Assembly (NCBI RefSeq): GCF_001591145.1
Contig: NZ_BCUF01000046.1
Span: 1-41,820, forward strand
DNA length: 41,820 nucleotides
From: Vibrio harveyi NBRC 15634 = ATCC 14126 = KCTC 12724
GTDB taxonomy: Bacteria; Pseudomonadota; Gammaproteobacteria; Enterobacterales; Vibrionaceae
Direction: 5' to 3'
Part shown: in pieces, positions 25,454 through 32,645 of the stretch
Numbering within the stretch: the first letter of the stretch is position 1
Layout: every line of letters begins with the position of its first letter
The notes under the pieces: generated by a model
The model's input: only the letters and a program-made list of their open reading frames with translations
Database searches by the model: none
What the model was told of the DNA's origin: nothing
Program-made: the position numbers and the translations under genes

Positions 25454-25527
25454 TTTAATCCTCACATAATTTTTAGTTTTAATAAGAAAACTCTTAAGTA
25501 AGTTTTCATTTCAAAGCTATTCTTTCA

Positions 25528-25533
25528 ACTATA
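25528..25533 (-). promoter_or_regulatory. candidate -10 box of the ridA-cyuA operon
   Basis: TATAGT on the minus strand, 75 bases upstream of the ridA ATG. No convincing -35 is present at the right spacing, which is compatible with an activated promoter. The nearest palindrome (25577-25592) would be centred about 63 bases upstream of the start of transcription. Confidence 0.35.
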
Positions 25534-25576
25534 TGCGAATACAACAACTACTTCAGATCACATAAATCGATCTTTT

Positions 25577-25592
25577 TTCAGATTTTATTGAG
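25577..25592. promoter_or_regulatory. operator-like repeat 1
   Basis: TTCAGATTTTATTGAG matches the arms of the perfect repeat 3 (CTCAAAT-NN-ATTTGAG) at 10 of 14 positions. It is the weakest of three similar elements between the divergent ridA operon and the permease gene. Confidence 0.45.
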
Positions 25593-25607
25593 TATTTTTG
25601 CCGAGAT

Positions 25608-25623
25608 CTCAAATTTATCTGAA
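25608..25623. promoter_or_regulatory. operator-like repeat 2
   Basis: CTCAAATTTATCTGAA matches the arms of repeat 3 at 12 of 14 positions. Its centre is 31 bases (close to three helical turns) from repeat 1 and 48 from repeat 3. Confidence 0.6.
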
Positions 25624-25650
25624 TTTTCCACAAAAAAATTGTTGTTGTTC

Positions 25651-25676
25651 TTTTTCTCAAATAGATTTGAGAAAAA
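25651..25676. promoter_or_regulatory. operator-like repeat 3, perfect palindrome
   Basis: Two perfect 12-bp arms (TTTTTCTCAAAT and ATTTGAGAAAAA) around AG. It lies 27-52 bases before the permease ATG and overlaps a possible promoter (TTGTTG at 25639, TAGATT at 25662, 17 bases apart). It is a likely binding site for a dimeric regulator, plausibly the YheO-like protein of this locus. Confidence 0.7.
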
Positions 25677-25702
25677 TTCATACTAACAAAGAGACAACGA
25701 CA

Positions 25703-27028
25703 ATGAGCGTTACTGTACCTACACAAACTCTTCCAATAACCAAAGAGCCGCCTCACGTTAAGGCGGGAATGACCGTAGAAGAATGGAAAGCCGCAACCAA
25801 GTTTGACAGCACAGACTGGGGTTGGGTGATCATGAGTATCGGCATGGCAATCGGTGCTGGTATTGTTTTTCTTCCTGTAAAAGTTGGTGTACTGGGCATT
25901 TGGGTATTCCTTGCTTCGGCAGTTATTGGTTACCCTGCCATGTACTTATTCCAACGATTATTCATTAACACCTTATCGACGTCACCAAAATGCCAAGACT
26001 ACGCTGGTGTCATTTCAGGGTACCTAGGAAATAAATGGGGGGCTCTGTTGGGGATACTCTACTTCATCATGCTGGTGATTTGGGTGTTCGTTTACTCCAC
26101 AGCAATCAACAATGACTCAGCCTCTTTCCTACATAGCTTTGGCATCACTAAGGGGCTATTGTCGGAAAACCCGCTGTATGGTCTTGCTTTAGTTTGTGCT
26201 TTAGTGGCCATCGCGTCACGTGGTGAAAAGATCTTATTTAAAGTGAGCACTGGTCTGGTTTTGATCAAGTTATGTACCGTTGCCTTACTTGGCGTGATGA
26301 TGATTGAAAAGTGGGACTTTGCTAACGTCGGCTCTGTACCTGCGGCAGGTGCAGGTTTGAAAGACGCCATTGAACTATTGCCCTTCACTCTTACTTCAAT
26401 CTTGTTTATTCAAAGCTTGAGCCCAATGGTTATCTCTTACCGCTCTAAAGAAACATCAATTGAGGTTGCGCGTTTTAAAGCGATGCGTGCGATGAAGATT
26501 GCTTTCGGTATTCTGTTTGTCACCGTGTTCTTCTATGCAATCTCGTTCACCCTTGCGATGTCTCACGATCAAGCAGTAAAAGCAGCTGAAGAGAACATCT
26601 CTGCATTAGCGATGGTCGCACAGGGTATGGACGGGACAACATTGAAATTGCTTAGCTTAATGTTGAACATTTTCTCTGTTATGACGGCGTTCTTTGGGGT
26701 GTACCTAGGGTTCCGCGATTCTTGCCAAGGTCTTGCAATGCTGGCTCTTAAGAAAGTCATGCCTGAAGAGCAGATTAACCGTAATTTGGTAACCAAAGGC
26801 ATCATTCTATTTGCTATTTTGATGGCTTGGGGCGCTATCGTGTTGAACTTGCCAGTATTGAGTTTTACTTCAATATGTAGCCCGATCTTTGGTTTGATTG
26901 GTTGTTTGATCCCTGCGTACTTGGTGTATCAAGTTCCTTCACTGCATAAATACAAAGGTGCTTCACTCTACCTAATCATTGCGACAGGTATTCTACTGTG
27001 TATCTCACCTTTCATCGCATTTAGTTAA
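25703..27028 (+). CDS. amino-acid permease of the serine/threonine transporter type (CyuP/YhaO/SdaC-like)
   Basis: Membrane transporter of 441 residues with about 11 segments, from the HAAAP/STP family that imports serine, threonine or cysteine by proton symport. IGMAIGAGIVFLPVKVG (about 54-70) is the family's first-helix signature, and PFTLTSILFIQSLSPMVISY (about 230-249) is also typical. The ATG at 25703 has a weak purine-rich ribosome binding site (AAAGAGA). A longer frame to 25598 would run through the operator repeats and is rejected. It diverges from the ridA-cyuA operon; pairing of desulfidase and permease genes also occurs in E. coli (yhaOM), hence the suggestion of cysteine import. 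Confidence 0.9.
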   Translation: MSVTVPTQTLPITKEPPHVKAGMTVEEWKAATKFDSTDWGWVIMSIGMAIGAGIVFLPVKVGVLGIWVFLASAVIGYPAMYLFQRLFINTLSTSPKCQDYAGVISGYLGNKWGALLGILYFIMLVIWVFVYSTAINNDSASFLHSFGITKGLLSENPLYGLALVCALVAIASRGEKILFKVSTGLVLIKLCTVALLGVMMIEKWDFANVGSVPAAGAGLKDAIELLPFTLTSILFIQSLSPMVISYRSKETSIEVARFKAMRAMKIAFGILFVTVFFYAISFTLAMSHDQAVKAAEENISALAMVAQGMDGTTLKLLSLMLNIFSVMTAFFGVYLGFRDSCQGLAMLALKKVMPEEQINRNLVTKGIILFAILMAWGAIVLNLPVLSFTSICSPIFGLIGCLIPAYLVYQVPSLHKYKGASLYLIIATGILLCISPFIAFS

Positions 27029-27039
27029 CCCTTCCTCTC

Positions 27040-27075
27040 ACCTCGGTTATTCGTCTTCATGATGATGACCGAGGT
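27040..27075 (+). terminator. possible terminator after the permease gene
   Basis: ACCTCGGT (27040-27047) pairs with ACCGAGGT (27068-27075). The loop is long (20 bases) and the following TCTCT tract is poor in T, so termination is uncertain. Confidence 0.4.
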
Positions 27076-27231
27076 TCTCTACGTTTCCACTTCATAGAGT
27101 ATTTCGTTTCATATCTGAGACAAAAACCCGCCGATCTGGTTATTCGCTTAATTTCCGTGCTTCGAATCACACTTTTCTGACAATTCTCTACTATGTTCAG
27201 CGGGTAATCTAAATCCGAAATAGGAAACAAC

Positions 27232-27930
27232 ATGAATAAATACATGGCAGAGGTTTTTGGTACTTTTTGGTTAGTGCTTGGTGGTTGCGGCAGTGCGGTA
27301 TTAGCTGCGGGCTTTCCAGATATTGGCATCGGTCTACTAGGTGTTTCTCTTGCGTTCGGCTTAACCGTACTCACCATGGCATTTGCGATTGGTCATATCT
27401 CAGGTTGTCATTTAAACCCAGCTGTAACAGTCGGTTTATGGGCTGGCGGTCGTTTTGATACCAAAGACGTTATCCCTTATATCATCGCACAAGTGATTGG
27501 TGGCGTGATTGCAGGCGGTGTGCTCTACATTATTGCAACAGGTCAAGCTGGCTTTGATGTAGTTGGTTCTGGCTTCGCATCAAATGGCTACGGTGAACAT
27601 TCTCCAGGTCAGTACTCAATGGTAGCAGCACTTGTAACAGAAGTTGTGATGACAATGATGTTCCTTATCGTGATCATGGGCGCGACCGACAAACGTGCTC
27701 CTCAGGGATTTGCACCTATCGCGATTGGTCTATGTTTAACCCTGATTCACTTGATCAGTATCCCTGTAACGAATACATCCGTTAACCCTGCGCGTAGTAC
27801 TGGTGTTGCCGTATTTGTTGGCGATTGGGCAGTTTCTCAGCTTTGGCTATTCTGGGTAGCACCAATTGTTGGTGGTATCTTAGGTGCGCTTATCTATAAG
27901 AATCTTCTAGGTGTAGAATCAAACGACTAA
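27232..27930 (+). CDS. aqpZ: aquaporin Z
   Basis: Tetrameric water channel of the inner membrane, 232 residues. Both NPA boxes are intact: N62-P63-A64 in HLNPAVTVG and N185-P186-A187 in TSVNPARSTG. The aromatic/arginine selectivity filter can be placed at F42, H173, T182 and R188, the arrangement of a water-selective aquaporin rather than a glycerol facilitator. Six membrane segments are evident. The ATG has AGGAAA upstream. It is monocistronic and ends in a perfect bidirectional terminator. Confidence 0.97.
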   Translation: MNKYMAEVFGTFWLVLGGCGSAVLAAGFPDIGIGLLGVSLAFGLTVLTMAFAIGHISGCHLNPAVTVGLWAGGRFDTKDVIPYIIAQVIGGVIAGGVLYIIATGQAGFDVVGSGFASNGYGEHSPGQYSMVAALVTEVVMTMMFLIVIMGATDKRAPQGFAPIAIGLCLTLIHLISIPVTNTSVNPARSTGVAVFVGDWAVSQLWLFWVAPIVGGILGALIYKNLLGVESND

Positions 27931-27952
27931 TTGATTATCAAACCGCAAGATC

Positions 27953-27982
27953 AAAAAAGCCGCTGAATTCAGCGGCTTTTTT
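27953..27982. terminator. bidirectional terminator between aqpZ and recR
   Basis: A perfect palindrome (A6-GCCGCTGAA and its complement ending T6), centred on GAATTC, serving aqpZ and the convergent recR, whose stop codon is one base away. Confidence 0.93.
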
Positions 27983-27983
27983 A

Positions 27984-28583
27984 TTAAATCTTGTGTCGAC
28001 CTAAGAGTGAGTGTGACAAGGTTGTCCCATCTACGAGCTCAAGCTCCCCACCTACAGGTACACCATGTGCAATGCGGCTGGCGTCGACTTGGTGTTCTTT
28101 ACATAATTCTGCAATGTAGTGTGCTGTTGCTTCCCCTTCTACCGTAGGGTTGGTAGCAAGGATCACTTCAGAAATATCACCTCGGCGCAGACGGTAGTCA
28201 AGAACATCAAGACCAATATCACTTGGACCAATTCCGTCCAGTGGTGATAAGTGCCCCATAAGTACAAAGTATCGACCTGAGTATTGACCGGTCGCTTCTA
28301 CTGCAGCGATGTCTGCCGGGCTTTCTACTACACAAATTTGACCGTTTTCTTGGCGTTTTGGGTTAGTACAAATATGACAAATTTCTTCTTCAGTGAAGGT
28401 ACGACACTCGGTGCAATGACCGATTTCTGTCATTGCTTGGCTCAGCGCGTCTGCTAGTTGCAGACCGCCTTTTCTATCACGCTGTAACAAATGAAAGGCC
28501 ATACGTTGCGCCGACTTGGGACCTACCCCAGGTAGACAACGTAAGGCCTCCATCAATTGTTCCAGCATATGACTGGTACGCAT
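27984..28583 (-). CDS. recR: recombination mediator RecR
   Basis: Works with RecF and RecO to load RecA on gapped DNA. The 199 residues contain an N-terminal helix-hairpin-helix (LPGVGPKSAQRMAF), a zinc finger with C57, C60, C69 and C72 (HCTEC...CHIC), and a Toprim domain (ICVVESPADIAAVE). It is the last gene of the apt/dnaX-ybaB-recR cluster, 30 bases after ybaB. Confidence 0.98.
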   Translation of the reverse strand: MRTSHMLEQLMEALRCLPGVGPKSAQRMAFHLLQRDRKGGLQLADALSQAMTEIGHCTECRTFTEEEICHICTNPKRQENGQICVVESPADIAAVEATGQYSGRYFVLMGHLSPLDGIGPSDIGLDVLDYRLRRGDISEVILATNPTVEGEATAHYIAELCKEHQVDASRIAHGVPVGGELELVDGTTLSHSLLGRHKI

Positions 28584-28613
28584 TGAAAATCCGCTTAGTT
28601 AGAATTCAGCAGA

Positions 28614-28943
28614 TTAGAATGGCATTTTCATACCTGGTGGTAGCTGCATACCGCCAGTTACAGAAGCCATTTTCTCTTTTTGAGTCTCTTCAACGCGACG
28701 TGCTGCATCGTTGAATGCTGCAGCGATTAGATCTTCTAGCATCTCTTTGTCGTCTTCCATCAGACTTTCATCGATTTCTACACGACGCACACTGTGACTG
28801 CCAGTGATTGTAACTTTAACTAGACCAGCACCAGACTCGCCAGTTACTTCCATATTCGCGATTTCTTCTTGAAGCTTTTGCATGCGATCTTGCATTTGCT
28901 GGGCTTGCTTCATTAGGTTGCCCATACCGCCTTTACCAAACAT
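28614..28943 (-). CDS. ybaB: YbaB/EbfC family nucleoid-associated protein
   Basis: Small dimeric DNA-binding protein of 109 residues. It begins MFGKGGMGNLMKQAQQMQDR and contains the family's VTITGSHSVRRVEID strand region. It lies between dnaX and recR in the standard order and probably shares their transcript. The ATG has AGAGATAAAC upstream. The exact role in nucleoid organisation or gene regulation is unresolved for most homologues. Confidence 0.96.
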   Translation of the reverse strand: MFGKGGMGNLMKQAQQMQDRMQKLQEEIANMEVTGESGAGLVKVTITGSHSVRRVEIDESLMEDDKEMLEDLIAAAFNDAARRVEETQKEKMASVTGGMQLPPGMKMPF

Positions 28944-29025
28944 GTTTATCTCTCTGGTTTAATTAGGTGTTGCATCTGTTAATGGGGTTATCACTTTACG
29001 TTTTCAACCCCATTCCGTTCAATTT

Positions 29026-31146
29026 TTAGATAGGGCGTACACTATCTTTATCAAGCTCTGCTGTAAATCGACGTTCGATGAACTGTACGTGTGGATCGTT
29101 TTCTAAACTGATCAGAGCCTGTTGTAATTTCTCTTGGTAGAGCCTATCTCTTAACTCTAGCGGGGTTTCACCATTTTCACCGACATCAATGCTTAAATGG
29201 CACTCTTCCCCTAGCACTGTATTGAGAGCATTTAATAACTCGCTCTGCGCTCTATCGGTGTTGAGGTGAGCTTGATTGCCTCTTAATTGTAGTGAAACCG
29301 TTGAACCTTCTTTATCAAAGTGCGAGTTCAAAGCCAATTGTTCCACCAATTTAGGTGTGTCCATTTGGCTAATTAGATTCGCCCATTCACTTCTTTCTAG
29401 AGATTCATCCACCAGCTTTTGCGCCATTTCTGGCGTTTTTTCATGTTCTAACGCTTGTTTGAGCTGCGTCGGTGTCAGTTCCGTATTGGCTTTCTTTTCG
29501 ACCGGTTTTGTTGGTCGCCAACGGTATGCCTCATCCTCCGGCTCTTGATTTTCAGCTTGAGGAGTAGATTTAGGCGACACCTGCGCAGAATTGCCATGCA
29601 ATTGCGCTAAACGGTCAATAACCGATTCTTTTTGTGCAGGTGCCGCTTTAGGCTTTTTTGGACCACCAGTCGGAGTTGTTGCTTGTTGTTGTCCTTGACG
29701 CTGTGAGCGCAATTGATGGCGTAAACCACTCAAATTACCGCGAGAAGGCGCACTTTGTTGTGGCTGAGCCTGTTGAGGAGCGTGCTGCGTTGGCGCAGGA
29801 TTCTCACTCATTGGTGGAGCCATGTCATATTGCGGTGGTGCCATATCGTATCCACCCTGATACTCAGGTTGATACTGTGGCGCTGATTGCGCTGGGCGGC
29901 TTTGCATCTGCTGCATTGGCGCTTGTGCTGCAGGTGTTTGTTGCTTCGATGGCTGCAGTTGAGGTGATTGCTGTTGTGGAGCAATTTGTGGTTGGCTCAC
30001 TGTCGCAGTCGGCGCGACTTGAGGCTGCGATGAGGTAGAAATTACGTTTGCGTTGTTATTTGCTGACGGACGGAATGCCATCATACGCAATACAATCATT
30101 TCCATGCCGACGCGACCATTTGGTGACATCGTCAGGTCTTCACGACCTTTCAAGGCGATCTGGTAGTAAAGCTGAACATCTTGCGGTGTCAGAGCTTTAC
30201 TTAATAATTCAATTTTTTCAGCATCAGGCTGCGATTGGTCCAAAGTCGAAGGCAGAGCTTGGTGCATCGCAACACGATGAAGCTGAGAAGCTAATTGCTG
30301 TAGTAACCCATCCCACTCTACACCATTTGATGCGAGTAGTTGGATTTTATCCATCGCTTGTTGAGGTTGCTTACTACTGATTGATTCCAGCAAATGGATA
30401 GCTTGGTCTGTATCAATCGTACCCAGCATATGGCTAACGATGTCAGTTTGAATCGTACCGTTACCAAGGGCGATAGCTTGGTCAGTTAAGCTCAGTGCAT
30501 CGCGCATACTGCCATCTGCAGCGTGCGAGATCATGCCAAGTGCTCTTGCTTCTGCAGAGACTTGTTCTTTTTCCAGAATATGGTCAAGTTGCTGATGGAT
30601 ATCATCAACACTGATTGGCTTAAGATGGAACTGCAAACAACGTGACAAAATCGTCACTGGCAGTTTCTGTGGATCTGTCGTTGCCAACAAGAACTTCACA
30701 TACTCTGGCGGCTCTTCCAATGTCTTTAACAGCGCGTTGAAAGAGTGACGCGAAAGCATGTGTACCTCATCGATGAGGTACACTTTAAAACGTCCGCGCG
30801 CGGGTTTGTATTGAACGTTGTCTAACAGTTCACGAGTATCTTCAACTTTAGTACGAGAAGCTGCGTCGATTTCAAGTAAATCTACAAAGCGACCCTCATC
30901 AATCTCACGACAAGTATCACATTTCCCACAAGGGTTAGCAGTGATCCCTGTTTCGCAGTTCAAGCCCTTAGCAAACAGGCGGCCAATTGACGTTTTACCA
31001 ACGCCTCGCGTGCCACTGAATAGGTACGCATGGTGTAAGCGATTTTGCGCTAACGCGTTTTCCAGAGCAGTTAAGACATGACTTTGTCCAACCACTTGAT
31101 CAAACTTGTTAGGACGCCATTTTCGCGCTAAAGCTAAATAACTCAT
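29026..31146 (-). CDS. dnaX: DNA polymerase III subunits tau and gamma
   Basis: ATPase subunit of the clamp loader; full-length tau (706 residues) also binds DNA polymerase alpha and DnaB. Walker A is GTRGVGKTS (45-53), the zinc cysteines are C64, C73, C76 and C79, and Walker B is LIDEVH (D126-E127). Residues about 370-530 form a Pro/Gln-rich linker with a YDMAPP direct repeat. Codons 496-498 carry the slippery sequence A AAA AAG; a -1 shift there reads GCC TAA and stops, making a gamma form of about 499 residues. The gene starts 8 bases after the apt stop, so translation or transcription coupling with apt is likely. Confidence 0.98.
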   Translation of the reverse strand: MSYLALARKWRPNKFDQVVGQSHVLTALENALAQNRLHHAYLFSGTRGVGKTSIGRLFAKGLNCETGITANPCGKCDTCREIDEGRFVDLLEIDAASRTKVEDTRELLDNVQYKPARGRFKVYLIDEVHMLSRHSFNALLKTLEEPPEYVKFLLATTDPQKLPVTILSRCLQFHLKPISVDDIHQQLDHILEKEQVSAEARALGMISHAADGSMRDALSLTDQAIALGNGTIQTDIVSHMLGTIDTDQAIHLLESISSKQPQQAMDKIQLLASNGVEWDGLLQQLASQLHRVAMHQALPSTLDQSQPDAEKIELLSKALTPQDVQLYYQIALKGREDLTMSPNGRVGMEMIVLRMMAFRPSANNNANVISTSSQPQVAPTATVSQPQIAPQQQSPQLQPSKQQTPAAQAPMQQMQSRPAQSAPQYQPEYQGGYDMAPPQYDMAPPMSENPAPTQHAPQQAQPQQSAPSRGNLSGLRHQLRSQRQGQQQATTPTGGPKKPKAAPAQKESVIDRLAQLHGNSAQVSPKSTPQAENQEPEDEAYRWRPTKPVEKKANTELTPTQLKQALEHEKTPEMAQKLVDESLERSEWANLISQMDTPKLVEQLALNSHFDKEGSTVSLQLRGNQAHLNTDRAQSELLNALNTVLGEECHLSIDVGENGETPLELRDRLYQEKLQQALISLENDPHVQFIERRFTAELDKDSVRPI
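29648..29659 (-). promoter_or_regulatory. programmed -1 ribosomal frameshift site in dnaX
   Basis: The heptamer A AAA AAG (29659-29653, minus strand) is in the correct zero frame (CCA AAA AAG, codons 496-498). In the -1 frame it is followed directly by GCC TAA (29653-29648), as in E. coli dnaX, where the shift yields one extra residue before a stop. A possible downstream stem pairs CTAAA-g-CGG with CCGTTTAG. Confidence 0.88.
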
Positions 31147-31154
31147 TGAATGTA

Positions 31155-31700
31155 TTAGTGTCCTTCAAACTCGCAAATGCTGTATACGTTAAGACCTAGA
31201 CCTTCTAGGCGCTTATCACCACCAATTTCTGGTAGGTTAATAACGAACGCAGCGTGCTCTAATTCACCGCCAAGCTGACGGATCAGTTTTGTTGTTGCTT
31301 CGATTGTACCGCCAGTCGCTAGCAGATCGTCAACAACCAATACTTTATCGCCTTCTACGATTGCATCAGTATGAATCTCTAGCGTATCCACACCGTACTC
31401 AAGCTCATAAGATTGAGCCACAGTAGGACGAGGTAGTTTGCCTGGCTTACGCACAGGGACAAAACCCACACCCAGTTCAAGTGCTAGAGGCGCACCAAAT
31501 AGGAAACCACGAGCTTCTGTGCCGACCACTTTCGTGAAGCCCATGTCTTTGTAACGTTCAACTAATAGGTTAATCGTTGCTTGGTAAGCTTTTGCGTCTT
31601 CCAGTAGGCTAGTTACGTCGCGGAAAAGAATGCCTGGTTTTGGGTAATCTTGGATGCTTTTGATGCTAGATTTGATCAGCGAAATTGTTTCTGTAGTCAT
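31155..31700 (-). CDS. apt: adenine phosphoribosyltransferase
   Basis: Purine salvage enzyme converting adenine and PRPP to AMP. The 181 residues contain the PRPP-binding loop VLVVDDLLATGGT (about 120-132), FRDVTSLLED (26-35) and EARGFLFGAPLA (62-73), all typical of Apt. It lies directly upstream of dnaX, as in E. coli. A TATACT on the minus strand at about 31746-31751 may be the -10 box of its promoter; a terminator for the preceding ybaN lies between (31819-31848). Confidence 0.97.
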   Translation of the reverse strand: MTTETISLIKSSIKSIQDYPKPGILFRDVTSLLEDAKAYQATINLLVERYKDMGFTKVVGTEARGFLFGAPLALELGVGFVPVRKPGKLPRPTVAQSYELEYGVDTLEIHTDAIVEGDKVLVVDDLLATGGTIEATTKLIRQLGGELEHAAFVINLPEIGGDKRLEGLGLNVYSICEFEGH

Positions 31701-31818
31701 AATACCGATTTACTTAGATTGGCTCATCACCCTCTGTTCTTATCGCAGTATATATGAGGGCAATAAACAATAGGTTTTCAGCGCGACGTACTCATTATTT
31801 TAAAAGTTACAAGCGCTG

Positions 31819-31848
31819 AAAATACAAACGCCCACTCGAAGAGCGGGC
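31819..31848 (-). terminator. terminator after ybaN
   Basis: On the minus strand GCCCGCTC and GAGTGGGC pair (one G-T wobble) around TTC, followed by GTTTGTATTTT. It separates ybaN from apt. Confidence 0.75.
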
Positions 31849-31866
31849 ACACTATTCTCTACAATC

Positions 31867-32259
31867 TTAGTGATTTTCTTCTCGGTCAGCAACCAGCTCA
31901 GTCACAGGTAGACGCATAAACCAGCTCAGTAAAACGATTAGCATCACTAAAAGCGCAATTTTTACCCAGACAATGGGAGCAACCAGAATAGATACGGTAA
32001 AACTGAGCACGATAAATACAGCACCACGCTGCTTCACTTTTCGTGTAACCGCTCGGTGTTTGTGCCAGTTTTCTAGAATAGGTCCGAACGTTTTATGCTC
32101 ATGCAGCCAACGATGAAAAGCAGGACTACCACGCATAAAACAGGCGCTGGCTAATAGAATAAAAGGTGTGGTTGGAAGTAATGGAAGGACGATACCAGCA
32201 ATGCCAAGTATCATGCAGAGTCCACCAGCAATATTGAAAAAGTAACGCTTAATACGAAT
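31867..32259 (-). CDS. ybaN: YbaN-like DUF454 inner-membrane protein
   Basis: Membrane protein with three or four hydrophobic segments (about 10-40, 82-97 and 98-115) and the DUF454 signature LPLLPTTPFILLASACFMRGSP. Function unknown; E. coli YbaN also precedes apt. The start is unusual. The frame is open from a TTG at 32271 that has no ribosome binding site of its own. A GGAG (32269-32266) stands 6 bases before an ATT at 32259, which would give IRIKRYFFN and match the length of E. coli YbaN. I therefore favour an AUU start at 32259; the TTG reading adds 4 residues. Confidence 0.88.
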   Translation of the reverse strand: MRIKRYFFNIAGGLCMILGIAGIVLPLLPTTPFILLASACFMRGSPAFHRWLHEHKTFGPILENWHKHRAVTRKVKQRGAVFIVLSFTVSILVAPIVWVKIALLVMLIVLLSWFMRLPVTELVADREENH

Positions 32260-32286
32260 GGTGGACTCCAAAAAACAATCGTTTAA

Positions 32287-32418
32287 TTAAAAACCTGCGT
32301 AACCGTTCAGTACGCGAATCCAGGTTAGCGTTGCAGGTAAAGTTGGGATCAAAAGAACTGCAATGAAACCTAAAAAGTAAAAAATATTATAAGGCTCTTT
32401 AAAATCTTTGTCTGCCAT
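32287..32418 (-). CDS. small membrane protein, 43 residues, upstream of ybaN
   Basis: A short gene not covered by usual length limits. The ATG at 32418 has GAGAAGAAG upstream. It encodes MADKDFKEPYNIFYFLGFIA then VLLIPTLPATLTWIRVLNGY and AGF. A polar N-terminus is followed by one hydrophobic segment (about 13-32) with a proline pair, then a short basic-neutral tail. The spacing to the favoured ybaN start is 27 bases, so the two are probably cotranscribed. Not recognised; the sequence looks like a real single-pass protein because of its ribosome binding site, position and coding-like composition. Confidence 0.7.
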   Translation of the reverse strand: MADKDFKEPYNIFYFLGFIAVLLIPTLPATLTWIRVLNGYAGF

Positions 32419-32563
32419 GATGCTTCTTCTCACTTGTTGACTTAGCTTTCTCCCAATTACATATCGTTAAATTATCGTTACGTAAATGGGTCATTATTGT
32501 TTTAAGCGCTGACTATACCTTAAACAGCAAACGCTAAACACCAACAAAAAGTAAGGCTATTGT

Positions 32564-32582
32564 GAGAATGATTATTAATAAG
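32564..32582. promoter_or_regulatory. weak Fur-like site
   Basis: GAGAATGATTATTAATAAG matches the Fur consensus at 13 of 19 positions. It lies about 150 bases upstream of the 43-residue protein gene and just downstream of the response-regulator gene. The site is AT-rich, so a chance match is possible. Confidence 0.3.
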
Positions 32583-32601
32583 ATATAGGATTTTAAACAA
32601 T

Positions 32602-32627
32602 AAAAAAAGCAGCACATGAGTGCTGCT
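32602..32627 (-). terminator. terminator after the RssB-like gene
   Basis: On the minus strand AGCAGCAC and GTGCTGCT pair around TCAT, followed by seven T, 19 bases after the stop of the response-regulator gene. Confidence 0.93.
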
Positions 32628-32645
32628 CGTGAATTTCTAAATTCA

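Noticed and set aside
29821..29856. Tandem YDMAPP repeat in the DnaX linker as a possible repeat element
   Set aside because: It is a short in-frame duplication in a low-complexity linker, common in tau proteins, with no sign of a mobile or regulatory repeat.
29658..30038. Plus-strand frame of 126 codons opposite the dnaX linker
   Set aside because: It is explained by the Pro/Gln-rich repetitive codons of the tau linker read on the other strand; no start signal or family resemblance.
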